Below, one piece after another: positions 26,521 through 34,349 of a stretch of 64,000 bases of DNA (position 1 is its first letter; each line of letters opens with the position of its first letter). The stretch is from Planctomyces sp. SH-PL62. Lineage in GTDB: Bacteria; Planctomycetota; Planctomycetia; Isosphaerales; Isosphaeraceae. Where the stretch lies: contig NZ_CP011273.1 in NCBI RefSeq assembly GCF_001610895.1, positions 5,022,001 through 5,086,000 on the forward strand, written 5' to 3'. Under the pieces are notes generated by a model. It made no database searches, was not told where the DNA came from, and was given only the letters and a program-made list of their open reading frames with translations. The position numbers and the translations under genes were made by a program.

Positions 26521-28239
26521 TCACCCTGCGGACTTGGATTCGTCCAGAATCTGGGCGCACAATTCGGACTCGTCGAGGATCTCGTAGCTGTAGCCTTGCT
26601 CGGTGAGGAAGAGCTGGCGATGGTGGGCGAAGTCCATCTCGCGGGTGTCGCGGGTGATCAGCGAGTAGAAGCAGGCGGCGCGTTCTTCTTCCTTGGGTCG
26701 GAGGATGCGGCCCAGCCGCTGGGCCTCTTCCTGGCGGCTGCCGAAGGTGCCGGAGACCTGGATCATCACGTTGGCGTCCGGGAGGTCGATCGCGAAGTTG
26801 CCCACCTTGGAGAGGACCAGGCGGCGGACCGCACCGGTGCGGAAGCGACCGTAGAGGTCCTCTCGCTCCGAATTGGTCGTCGCTCCGGTGATCAGCGGGA
26901 TGTCGAACCGATCGGCGATCCGCCGGAGCTGCTTGATGTACTGGCCGATGATGAGCACGCGGTCTTCCGGGTGGTCGTGGCGGACCAGCAGTTGCTCGAT
27001 CAGGTCTTCCTTGACGGGGTTCTCGCTGGCCAGTCGGAACTTGTCGCGCCACTCGGCGATCGCGTACTCCATCCGGAGGGCCGGCGGGAGGCTGAGACGG
27101 ATCTCGTGGCACTGGGCCTCGGCGATCCAGCCTCGGGACTCCAGGACCCGCCAGGGGACGTCGTACTTCTTGGGGCCGATCAGGCTGAAGACGTCCTCCT
27201 CGCGGTGGTCTTCCCGGACGAGGGTCGCGGTCAGGCCGAGCCGACGGCGGGCCTGGATGTCGGCCGTGATCCGGAAGACGGGGGCGGGGAGCAGGTGGAC
27301 CTCGTCATAGATGATCAGGCCCCAGTCGCGGCTGTTGAACAGTCCGAAGTGGGGGAAGTCGCCGTCCTTCTTAGGGCGGTAGGTGACGATCTGGTAGGTC
27401 GCCAGGGTCACCGGCGCGATGTTCTTGGATTCGCCGGTGTAGGTGGCGACCTGGGACTCGTCGAGGTCGGTCTTGTCGAGGATCTCCCGCCGCCACTGCT
27501 CGACCGAGGTCGTGCTGGTGGTCAGGACGAGGGTCTCGGTCTTGATGGCGGCCAGGGCCGCGATGCCGACGATCGTCTTGCCCGCGCCGCAGGGGAGGAC
27601 GATGACGCCCGAGCCCCCCTTGACGTCGCCGCCGGCGTGGAAGGTGTCGACCGCTCCGCGCTGGTAGTCGCGGACCGTGAAGGGGCTCCCCGACTTCGCG
27701 ACCTCGCGCAGCTCGACCGCCAGGGCGGCGCCCTGGGCATAGCCCGCAAGGTCCTCGGCGGGGTAGCCGACGGCGATCAGCCCTTGCTTGAGGACGCCTC
27801 GGTCCAGGTCGTCGACGGCGAAGCTCGTCGGGTCGATCCGCTCGCCCAGGTACTCGCGAACCCCCTTCTGCCTCGCCAGCTCCTCGATCAGGGGCTGGTC
27901 GCCGGCGATCAGGCGGAGCGCCCCCTCGATCCGCTGGAGCTTCACCCGCCCGTAGCGGCCCACCATGTCGCGGAGGTCGGCCGGGAGACTCGTCGGCAGC
28001 GGGAACTTCGAGTAGGTCTCCAGCGCCCCGACCATGCCGTCCGCGGTCATCCCGGCCGCCGCTGCGTTCCAGAGCGAGAGCGGGGTCAGGCGATACGTGT
28101 GGATATGCTCGGGGCTCTTTTCCAGTTCCGCGAACGGGGCGATCGCGTCGCGGGCCTCGGCGTGCAGCGGGTTGTCCACCTCCAGGAGGATCGTCTTGTC
28201 CCCCTGGACGATCAGCGGGTTGGCCGGGTTGTACTGCAT
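26521..28239 (-). CDS. XPB/Ssl2-family DNA repair helicase
   Basis: A 572-residue superfamily 2 helicase that should unwind DNA 3'-5' with ATP. N-terminal residues 1-180 carry the XPB damage-recognition/N-terminal region; then FTVRDYQRGAVDTF (Q-motif region), Walker A PCGAGKT near residue 220, the DEVH box near residue 311, LGLTATLVREDHREEDVF with the XPB-specific RED motif, and QRLGRILRPKEEE (motif VI). The C-terminal DEREM-like stretch is short. ATG 28239 has AAGGAG seven bases upstream. Bacterial XPBs are scattered, best known in actinobacteria; this copy keeps the partner gene there. Confidence 0.93.
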   Translation of the reverse strand: MQYNPANPLIVQGDKTILLEVDNPLHAEARDAIAPFAELEKSPEHIHTYRLTPLSLWNAAAAGMTADGMVGALETYSKFPLPTSLPADLRDMVGRYGRVKLQRIEGALRLIAGDQPLIEELARQKGVREYLGERIDPTSFAVDDLDRGVLKQGLIAVGYPAEDLAGYAQGAALAVELREVAKSGSPFTVRDYQRGAVDTFHAGGDVKGGSGVIVLPCGAGKTIVGIAALAAIKTETLVLTTSTTSVEQWRREILDKTDLDESQVATYTGESKNIAPVTLATYQIVTYRPKKDGDFPHFGLFNSRDWGLIIYDEVHLLPAPVFRITADIQARRRLGLTATLVREDHREEDVFSLIGPKKYDVPWRVLESRGWIAEAQCHEIRLSLPPALRMEYAIAEWRDKFRLASENPVKEDLIEQLLVRHDHPEDRVLIIGQYIKQLRRIADRFDIPLITGATTNSEREDLYGRFRTGAVRRLVLSKVGNFAIDLPDANVMIQVSGTFGSRQEEAQRLGRILRPKEEERAACFYSLITRDTREMDFAHHRQLFLTEQGYSYEILDESELCAQILDESKSAG

Positions 28240-28323
28240 GGGCTCCTTGCCGGGTCGATCGAGTGAGCAGGACGAGCAGGCCGTCGGCGGTGCGTGACCG
28301 TGACCTCGGAACGCGAACGCTCC

Positions 28324-28352
28324 ATGTTAGACGGAGCCCGCGGGGGCCGCAA
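28324..28352 (-). promoter_or_regulatory. Candidate promoter of the XPB operon
   Basis: On the minus strand TTGCGG (28347-28352), 17 bases, TAACAT (28324-28329), about 85 bases before the helicase start and just downstream of the preceding gene's stop. Confidence 0.45.
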
Positions 28353-28354
28353 GG

Positions 28355-29689
28355 TCACGACCGCACGCCGAGGATCTCCACCCGCATGCGGTTCCGATAC
28401 CTCCCTGCCCGATGGCCGACGCAGTCCCAGCCCCGACCGACCGACGTGGCGGCGAGCGTGAGGTAGATCGAGGCCGTCGACGTGGGCTCGTCGCCGGCCA
28501 GGGAGAACTCGATCGCGTTGACCGGGGCCCCCCAGCCGGCCGTCGGCGAAAGCTGCGTCCCCAACTGGGCCGACCAGTCCTCCAGGGTGATCCGGGCCGC
28601 CGCCTCGTCCCCGTCGTACAGCGTGATCGCCAGCGGTTCTCCTCTCGCCAGCGGCCCGGCGGCCAGTTCGCGGAACGGCCCCTTCTCGCCGCTCGCGGCC
28701 TCGACGACGCGAAACCGCCCGCCCGCGTCCAGGAAGGCGAACCGCAACGGCCGACCGATCGGGTAGTCCATCGGCCGGACCTCGATCCGCTCGCCCGGGC
28801 AGGGCGAGAACGCCAGCGAGAGACGATGATGACCTGAAACGTCGATGTCGCTGTACGAGTTCAGGTGCGACCAGATCGGCGCGGGGAGGAAGGCCGAGGC
28901 GTCCAGGCGAATCAGCCCGTCTCCCTCCGTCTCCACGCGGACCGCGGCTTCGTGGTCGGCCCGATAGCGCAGGTCGAGCCCTCCCGAGATCGGAGCGGCG
29001 GCGACGAGTCGAAAGCCGGGGACCTCGCGCACGCGGCGCGGGACGAGGACGGTGGGAGCCCCGTCGGGCGCGTGGTCGAGGAACCGGAGCATCGGCTGGA
29101 TCGACAGGGTCAGCGGCCTGGCCTTGATCGACGCCGAGCCGTCGCCGACGTGGACGAACAATCGAGGGGCGATCCCCCCATCCACCGCGACCGTCCCGAC
29201 GATCGTCCCCGGCGTCGGACCGTCCAGGGGCCTGGTATCCGGCCCCGGCGGCCGAAACGCCATCGGCGTCAGGCCGCCGAATAGGGCCGCCGGCACCACG
29301 ACGAGAGCGATCACCCGCCGCGACGCCGAGGCCCGGCCTCGGAACGCCAAAACCCCGGCGAGGGCCATCAGAACGGAGCCGAACAGGGGGGCCAGAAGGA
29401 GTCGCTCGAACGTGATCGGGAATTCGAATCGAAACGACGCCGCCCCGGCCGCCCAGCCGGCGGGGAACGCCGCGAGCGAGGCGCGGAAGACGTCGATCCG
29501 ATCCCGACGCGCCGCCCAGACGGCCGTCGCGACGGTGGCCAGGACGATCCCCGGCGCGACGCGGTTACTCCAGAACCTCGGATGAGAGACGGCGAACCCC
29601 CCAGGCGCCAGCCACCACCAGCCAAGCGCCGCGACGACGTGGACGCCCAGCACGAACAGCCAGAACATCCGCCACGGAGCCGGCATCAT
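28355..29689 (-). CDS. Membrane protein with large extracytoplasmic domain, unknown function
   Basis: A 444-residue protein starting MMPAPWRMFWLFVLG. Residues about 8-160 contain five hydrophobic helices; the remaining 280 residues are soluble and beta-rich, with no signature I recognise (LSLAFSPCPGERIEVRPMDY; the C-terminal block DWSAQLGTQLSPTAGWGAP and AIEFSLAGDEPTSTASIYL looks like a carbohydrate-binding or jelly-roll edge). Two adjacent ATG codons follow GGAGAGG; either may be used. It stands alone between the helicase operon and the riboswitch operon, which diverges from it. Confidence 0.65.
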   Translation of the reverse strand: MMPAPWRMFWLFVLGVHVVAALGWWWLAPGGFAVSHPRFWSNRVAPGIVLATVATAVWAARRDRIDVFRASLAAFPAGWAAGAASFRFEFPITFERLLLAPLFGSVLMALAGVLAFRGRASASRRVIALVVVPAALFGGLTPMAFRPPGPDTRPLDGPTPGTIVGTVAVDGGIAPRLFVHVGDGSASIKARPLTLSIQPMLRFLDHAPDGAPTVLVPRRVREVPGFRLVAAAPISGGLDLRYRADHEAAVRVETEGDGLIRLDASAFLPAPIWSHLNSYSDIDVSGHHRLSLAFSPCPGERIEVRPMDYPIGRPLRFAFLDAGGRFRVVEAASGEKGPFRELAAGPLARGEPLAITLYDGDEAAARITLEDWSAQLGTQLSPTAGWGAPVNAIEFSLAGDEPTSTASIYLTLAATSVGRGWDCVGHRAGRYRNRMRVEILGVRS

Positions 29690-29824
29690 CGCACCTCTCC
29701 CCCTTCGGATCCAGATGCGAACCACAACGAGGCCCGCCTGAAACGACAACTGTAACACATCCCCCGCGCGCGACCAGCCGGTCGCGCCTCGCCGGGCGAA
29801 TCCGCGAGACCCCCGAAGCGTCCC

Positions 29825-29854
29825 TTGACGTCGTGATCCGGCGTCCGCTAGACT
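29825..29854 (+). promoter_or_regulatory. Promoter of the SAM-riboswitch operon
   Basis: TTGACG (29825-29830), an 18-base spacer and TAGACT (29849-29854). The expected transcript start near 29861 falls 16 bases before the riboswitch P1 stem, as it should. Confidence 0.65.
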
Positions 29855-29876
29855 CGGGCCTCACAATTCGGCGCGT

Positions 29877-30034
29877 ATCTTATCCAGAGTGGCTGAGGGA
29901 AGGGCCCTATGACGCCACAGCAACCGGTCCACCGTTTTGGTGGACGCTGGTGCTAACTCCTGCCGAGCGCCCGTTCGGGCGAGACCGGGGAAATCCCCCG
30001 GATCGCCGATCGCGGTTCATCGGACAGATAAGAT
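29877..30034 (+). ncRNA. SAM-I (S-box) riboswitch
   Basis: The leader folds as a class I S-adenosylmethionine aptamer. P1 is a perfect 8-bp helix, ATCTTATC (29877-29884) with GATAAGAT (30027-30034). P2 pairs GTGGC (29889-29893) with GCCAC (29914-29918) and holds the core GAGGGAAGGGCCCTATGA with its GGG/CCC arm and the GG loop used in the pseudoknot. P3 pairs GTCCACC (29927-29933) with GGTGGAC (29939-29945), followed by GGTGCTAACTCC, the conserved J3/4 element. The P4 region is longer than usual and holds two extra hairpins (CGCCCG/CGGGCG and CCGGGG/CCCCGG). It controls the threonine-synthase-like operon, so SAM should switch that operon off. Confidence 0.9.
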
Positions 30035-30115
30035 GGTTTTCGGCGGCGGCGCTGCATCTCGGCCCGTCCCCGACCCCACCTGTTCGCCCCACCCCCTGAT
30101 CGACACTCTGGTTTC

Positions 30116-30168
30116 GAGACGCCCCGAAGCGAGCGAGCGGATCGTCCGCTCGAATCGACTGGCGTCTC
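30116..30168 (+). promoter_or_regulatory. Long leader hairpin downstream of the riboswitch (possible expression platform)
   Basis: GAGACGCC (30116-30123) pairs with GGCGTCTC (30161-30168), and inside it GAGCGGA (30135-30141) with TCCGCTC (30145-30151). No T-run follows, so a translational rather than a termination switch, or a plain stabilising stem, is more likely. The G-rich ribosome site at 30207-30212 lies just after it. Confidence 0.5.
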
Positions 30169-30220
30169 CGAGCCGCGGCGAGGATGTATCGCATCTTTCG
30201 CATGATGGGGGGTTAATCCG

Positions 30221-31501
30221 GTGTCAGGTCAACTGGTGACGGGTCTGAAGTGTCGACTCTGCGGCAAGCTCTACCCCAAGGAAGCGCTCAACTTCTGCAC
30301 CGACGACTTCGGGCCGCTGGAAGTGGCCTATGACTATGAAGCCGTCGGCCGCACCCTGACCCGCGAAGCGATCGCGGCCCGCCCCCGCACCATGTGGCGC
30401 TATCGCGAGCTGCTGCCGATCGACGGCGAGCCGACCGTCGGCAGACACGTCGGCTGCACCCCCCTGATCCGCGCCGACCGGCTCGCGAAGGAACTGGGGG
30501 TCGCCGAGCTGTACCTCAAGAACGACGCCGTCAATTATCCGAGCCTGTCGTTCAAGGATCGGGTGGTGGCGGTTGCCTTGTCCAAGGCCGTGGAGCTGGG
30601 CTTCGAGACCGTGGGCTGCGCGTCGACGGGGAACCTCGCCGGCAGCGTCGCCGCCAACGCCGCGGCGGCCGGGCTGGAGGCCTACGTCCTGATCCCGGAC
30701 GGCCTCGAACAGGGGAAGATCCTGGGTGCCACGATCTATGGCGCGAAGGTCGTCGCCGTGAAGGGGAACTACGACCACGTCAACCGGCTCTGCTCGCAGA
30801 TCGCCTTCCGCTACGGTTGGGGCTTTGTGAACGTCAACCTCCGGCCGTTCTACGCCGAGGGGTCGAAGACGATGGGCTACGAGATCGCCGAGGACCTCGG
30901 CTGGCGGGCCCCCGACCACGTCGTCGCGCCGATGGCCGGCGGCAGCCTGATCGGCAAGCTCCACAAGTCGTTCCGGGAGTTGGAAACGCTCGGCCTGATC
31001 GACGGCCCCGTGAAGACGAAGATGTTCGGCGCCCAGGCCGCCGGCTGCAATCCGATCGCGAACACGGTCAAGACGGGCGCGGGCAAGGTCAAGCCGATCC
31101 GCAACCCGGAGACCATCGCCAAGAGCCTCGCGATCGGCGACCCCGCCGACGGCTGGTTCGCCTCCAAGATGATCCGCGAGACCGGCGGCTGGAGCGAGGA
31201 CGTGAGCGACGACGCCATCGTCGACGCCATGCGGCTGCTCGCCGAGACCGAAGGCATCTGGGCCGAGACCGCCGGTGGCGTCACCCTGGCCGTCGCCCGC
31301 AAGCTGATCGAAGAGGGCCGGATCGACCGCGATGGATCCACGGTCCTCTGCATCACCGGCAACGGCCTGAAGACCCAGGAAGCGCTCGTCGACCACCTCC
31401 CCCGGCCGGTCGTCATCAGGCCCACGCTCGCAGATTTCGAGGCCCTCGTCGAGGACGGCGCCGAGGCTTTCGCCGGGCTCACCTCGACGTCATTCGCTTG
31501 A
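30221..31501 (+). CDS. Threonine-synthase-like PLP enzyme under SAM riboswitch control
   Basis: A 426-residue fold-type II PLP enzyme. A short N-terminal metal ribbon (CRLCGKLYP and a later FCTDDFGPLEV, with the fourth Cys replaced) is followed by the PLP-lysine block YPSLSFKDRVV with K112, GCASTGNLAGSVAANAAAAG (phosphate cup), and the C-terminal TITGNGLK-type glycine loop seen here as CITGNGLKTQEA. By family it would turn O-phosphohomoserine into threonine. Its place after a SAM-I riboswitch and before a sulfur carrier, an E1 enzyme and a cysteine desulfurase points instead, or in addition, to homocysteine formation from O-phosphohomoserine. GTG 30221 has a G-rich site ten bases upstream; GTG 30236 is an alternative. 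Confidence 0.88.
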   Translation: MSGQLVTGLKCRLCGKLYPKEALNFCTDDFGPLEVAYDYEAVGRTLTREAIAARPRTMWRYRELLPIDGEPTVGRHVGCTPLIRADRLAKELGVAELYLKNDAVNYPSLSFKDRVVAVALSKAVELGFETVGCASTGNLAGSVAANAAAAGLEAYVLIPDGLEQGKILGATIYGAKVVAVKGNYDHVNRLCSQIAFRYGWGFVNVNLRPFYAEGSKTMGYEIAEDLGWRAPDHVVAPMAGGSLIGKLHKSFRELETLGLIDGPVKTKMFGAQAAGCNPIANTVKTGAGKVKPIRNPETIAKSLAIGDPADGWFASKMIRETGGWSEDVSDDAIVDAMRLLAETEGIWAETAGGVTLAVARKLIEEGRIDRDGSTVLCITGNGLKTQEALVDHLPRPVVIRPTLADFEALVEDGAEAFAGLTSTSFA

Positions 31502-31570
31502 TCACAGGCGAGGACTGGCGTCCGTCTCGTCTCTTATTCTATACAGTCCCCCCAGGCAGGAACTCCTCAG

Positions 31571-31840
31571 ATGGCACTGGTCCGCATCCCCACCCCCCTC
31601 CGCCCTCAGACCGCCGGGCTCGACAAGGTCCAGGCCTCGGGCGCGACGGTCGGCGAAGTTCTGGCCGACCTCGGCCGCCAGCACCCGGCGATCCAGGATC
31701 GCCTCTTCGACGGCGCGGAAATCCGGCGGTTCGTCAACATCTACGTCAACAACGAGGACGTCCGCTACCTCGAAGACCTGGAGACCCCGGTCGCCGAGAA
31801 GGACGAGGTCAGCATCATCCCGGCCGTCGCCGGCGGCTGA
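31571..31840 (+). CDS. ThiS/MoaD-family sulfur carrier protein
   Basis: An 89-residue beta-grasp protein ending in the carrier C-terminus VAGG, the Gly-Gly that is adenylated and converted to a thiocarboxylate. Other family marks are VRIPTPLRPQT, ATVGEVLADLGRQHP and VNIYVNNEDVRYLEDLETPV with DEVSIIPAVAGG closing. It lies 69 bases after the PLP enzyme and 57 before the E1 enzyme, in one operon. Associations of such carriers with threonine-synthase-like genes are known in actinobacteria (Streptomyces). It is not next to thiamine or molybdopterin genes, so a role in amino-acid sulfur transfer is inferred. Confidence 0.92.
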   Translation: MALVRIPTPLRPQTAGLDKVQASGATVGEVLADLGRQHPAIQDRLFDGAEIRRFVNIYVNNEDVRYLEDLETPVAEKDEVSIIPAVAGG

Positions 31841-31897
31841 TCCACGGCCCACGCCCCCGACCGCGCCCGCGAACGACGCACGCCCCCGGAGCCCGAT

Positions 31898-32953
31898 ATG
31901 TCCGCCGCCTCGACGACCCCCGACCCGCTGCTCGACCGCTACTCCCGACAGATCCGCTTCCCGGCCCTCGGCGAGGACGGCCAGCGCGCCTTGATGAAGA
32001 GCCGGGTGACGCTCTGCGGCTGCGGCGCGCTGGGGACCGTCCTGGCCAACCACCTGGCCCGAGCGGGCGTCGGCCACCTGCGGATCATCGACCGCGACTT
32101 CATCGAGACCCACAACCTCCAGCGGCAGATCCTCTTCGACGAGCAGGACGTCTCCGACAATCTCCCCAAGGCCGAGGCCGCCGCTCGGAAGCTCCGGCGC
32201 ATCAACAGCACGATCGAGATCGAGCCGGTGGTCACCGACATCGACCACACCAACGCGCTCGACCTCATGGGCGACGCCGACCTGATCCTCGACGGCACCG
32301 ACAACTTCGAGACCCGCTACCTCATCAACGACGCGGCGGTGAAGCTGGGCAAGCCCTGGATCTTCGGCGGGGTCATCGGCTCCGAAGGCCAGACGATGAC
32401 CATCCTCCCCGGCGAGACCCCCTGCCTGCGCTGCGTGATCGAGACCGCGCCGCCGCCGGGCATGACCCCCACCTGCGAGACGGCCGGCGTCCTCGGGCCC
32501 GCAGTCGCCGTCATCGCCTCGTTCGAGGCCGTCGAGGCGATCAAGGTCCTCACCGGGGCGAAGGAAGCGCTCAACCGCGACCTGATCATGGTCGACCTCT
32601 GGGACTGGACCTTCCGGCAGCTCAAGGTCTCGGGCCTGTTCGGCAAGGTCGACTGCCCCTGCTGCAAGCACCGCAAGTTCGAGTGGCTGGAGGGGGAGAT
32701 GGGCTCGCACACGACGGCCCTCTGCGGACGCAACGCCGTCCAGATCGCCAGCCGTCGCCCCGAGCCGCTGAAGTTCGCCGAGATGGCAGAGCGACTGCAG
32801 GGCGTCGGCGAGGTCCGCCACAACGCCTTCATGCTCCGGTTCGCCACCGAGGGCTACGAATTCACCGTCTTCCCCGACGGCCGCGCCATCATCAAGGGGA
32901 CCAACGACATCGCCAAGGCGCGAACGCTCTACGCCCAGTTCGTCGGCGCCTGA
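31898..32953 (+). CDS. ThiF/MoeB-like E1 adenylyltransferase for the sulfur carrier
   Basis: A 351-residue enzyme that adenylates the Gly-Gly end of the carrier. The ATP site GCGALGTVLANHLARAGVG, the D-loop RIIDRDFIE, the crossover DGTDNFETRYLIND, zinc cysteines CLRC (about 175-178) and CPCC (about 252-255), and the active cysteine in TPTCETAGVLGP near residue 192 are all visible. After residue 265 there is an extra domain of about 85 residues (HTTALCGRN then FTVFPDGRAIIKGTNDI), as in some ThiF-like E1 proteins, without a rhodanese. The sulfur should come from the cysteine desulfurase encoded next. Confidence 0.92.
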   Translation: MSAASTTPDPLLDRYSRQIRFPALGEDGQRALMKSRVTLCGCGALGTVLANHLARAGVGHLRIIDRDFIETHNLQRQILFDEQDVSDNLPKAEAAARKLRRINSTIEIEPVVTDIDHTNALDLMGDADLILDGTDNFETRYLINDAAVKLGKPWIFGGVIGSEGQTMTILPGETPCLRCVIETAPPPGMTPTCETAGVLGPAVAVIASFEAVEAIKVLTGAKEALNRDLIMVDLWDWTFRQLKVSGLFGKVDCPCCKHRKFEWLEGEMGSHTTALCGRNAVQIASRRPEPLKFAEMAERLQGVGEVRHNAFMLRFATEGYEFTVFPDGRAIIKGTNDIAKARTLYAQFVGA

Positions 32954-33029
32954 CAAACGCCCTCTCCCGCCCGCCTTCTCGACCGCACCGCGACCAGACC
33001 GTCGTGGACGGCCCTTCTCGGAGCCTCCG

Positions 33030-34184
33030 ATGATCTATCTGGACAACGCCGCCACCAGCTTCCCGAAACCCGAGCCGGTCTATCAGACGCTGGACCGCTT
33101 CGCGCGCACCGCGCTGGCCAATCCCGGCCGCGCCGGCCACCGGATGGCGATGGCGGCCGAGAAGGCGCTCGACGACGTCCGACACGCACTGAACCAGTTC
33201 TTCCGGGGCGAGTCGCCCGACCGCTGGGTCTTCACGTTGAACTGCACCGACGCCCTGAACATGGCGATCAAGGGGATCGTCCAGGAGGGGGACCACGTCG
33301 TCCTGACCGACCTCGAACACAACTCGATCAGCCGGCCGATCCGCGCGCTCGAGAAGGCGGGGAAGATCACGACCACGCGCGTCGTCTCTCGCGAGGGCTA
33401 CGTCACGGCCGAGGAAGTCTCGGCCGCCCTCACCCCCCGAACGAGCCTCGTCGCGATCACCCAGGCGAGCAACGTCCTGGGGACGGTCCAGCCGATCGCG
33501 GCGGTCGCCCAGGCCGTCCGCACCGCCGGCGCGCTCCTTTTGGTCGACGCCGCCCAGTCGGCGGGCGTCGTGCCGATCGACCTCAAGTCGACCCCGATCG
33601 ACCTGCTAGCCCTCCCCGGCCACAAGGGGCTTTACGGCCCGACCGGGACCGGAGCGCTCTACACCGGGCCTCGGGCCGACGGCCGCGTCCGCGCCTGGCG
33701 AGAAGGGGGGACCGGCGGCGATTCGTCTTCGGAGTCGCAACCCACGCTCCGCCCCTACTTCCTCGAAGCCGGCTCGCCCAACGTCCTCGGGATCGCCGGC
33801 CTGGGCGCGGGGATCGCCTGGGTCGCCGAACGCGGGCCCGGCGCCCTCCGCAAGCATGAGGTCGACCTGCTCCAGCAGGCCGTCGACTGGGCCGAGCGTA
33901 ACGACGCCTGGCGAATCGCCGGACGCTGGGAGCCCGAGACCCACGCGGGCGCCCTCTCGCTCTTCACCCCCGAGGGGCTCTCCCCCCAGGACCTGGCCGC
34001 CGTGCTCGACGTGACGTTCGACATCGCCGTTCGGCCGGGCCTCCACTGCGCCCCCTACATCCACCGCAACCTGGGCTCGTTCCCGGACGGCCTGCTGCGG
34101 CTCTCCCCCTCGCCGTTCACCACCCATGACGACATCGCCCAGTTCCTGGACGCGCTCTCCGAGATCACCGCGGGCGTCGTCTGA
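33030..34184 (+). CDS. Cysteine desulfurase (class V aminotransferase family)
   Basis: A 384-residue PLP enzyme that draws sulfur from cysteine as a persulfide. It opens IYLDNAATSFPKPEPV; the PLP lysine is in LPGHKGLYGPTGTGALY near residue 198 and the active-site cysteine in VRPGLHCAPYIHR near residue 340. The closest named group is the NifS-like family often seen with selenium or carrier genes rather than IscS or SufS. It is the last gene of the riboswitch operon, 76 bases after the E1 gene. It should feed the thiocarboxylate of the carrier. Confidence 0.92.
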   Translation: MIYLDNAATSFPKPEPVYQTLDRFARTALANPGRAGHRMAMAAEKALDDVRHALNQFFRGESPDRWVFTLNCTDALNMAIKGIVQEGDHVVLTDLEHNSISRPIRALEKAGKITTTRVVSREGYVTAEEVSAALTPRTSLVAITQASNVLGTVQPIAAVAQAVRTAGALLLVDAAQSAGVVPIDLKSTPIDLLALPGHKGLYGPTGTGALYTGPRADGRVRAWREGGTGGDSSSESQPTLRPYFLEAGSPNVLGIAGLGAGIAWVAERGPGALRKHEVDLLQQAVDWAERNDAWRIAGRWEPETHAGALSLFTPEGLSPQDLAAVLDVTFDIAVRPGLHCAPYIHRNLGSFPDGLLRLSPSPFTTHDDIAQFLDALSEITAGVV

Positions 34185-34349
34185 GTCCGGCCGGAGTCTC
34201 CTCAGGCGCGTCCGTCGCGGCCGGTCGTCGCGAACTCGACGGTTTCCAAACGACGAACGCGCGATTAGACTCTTACCCGGCCGCCTCTCCTTTTGTAAAC
34301 GGCCGAGCACGCAGCCAAGCCATCACCGCCTCCTGGGATATCCACCTTC

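Noticed and set aside
29937-30239. Short plus-strand frame across the riboswitch
   Set aside because: The RNA fold explains the sequence; the frame has no family signature and ends within the next gene's start.
30394-33033. Plus-strand open frame of about 880 codons in the riboswitch operon
   Set aside because: It overlaps the PLP enzyme, carrier and E1 genes in another frame and is arginine/proline-rich without motifs.
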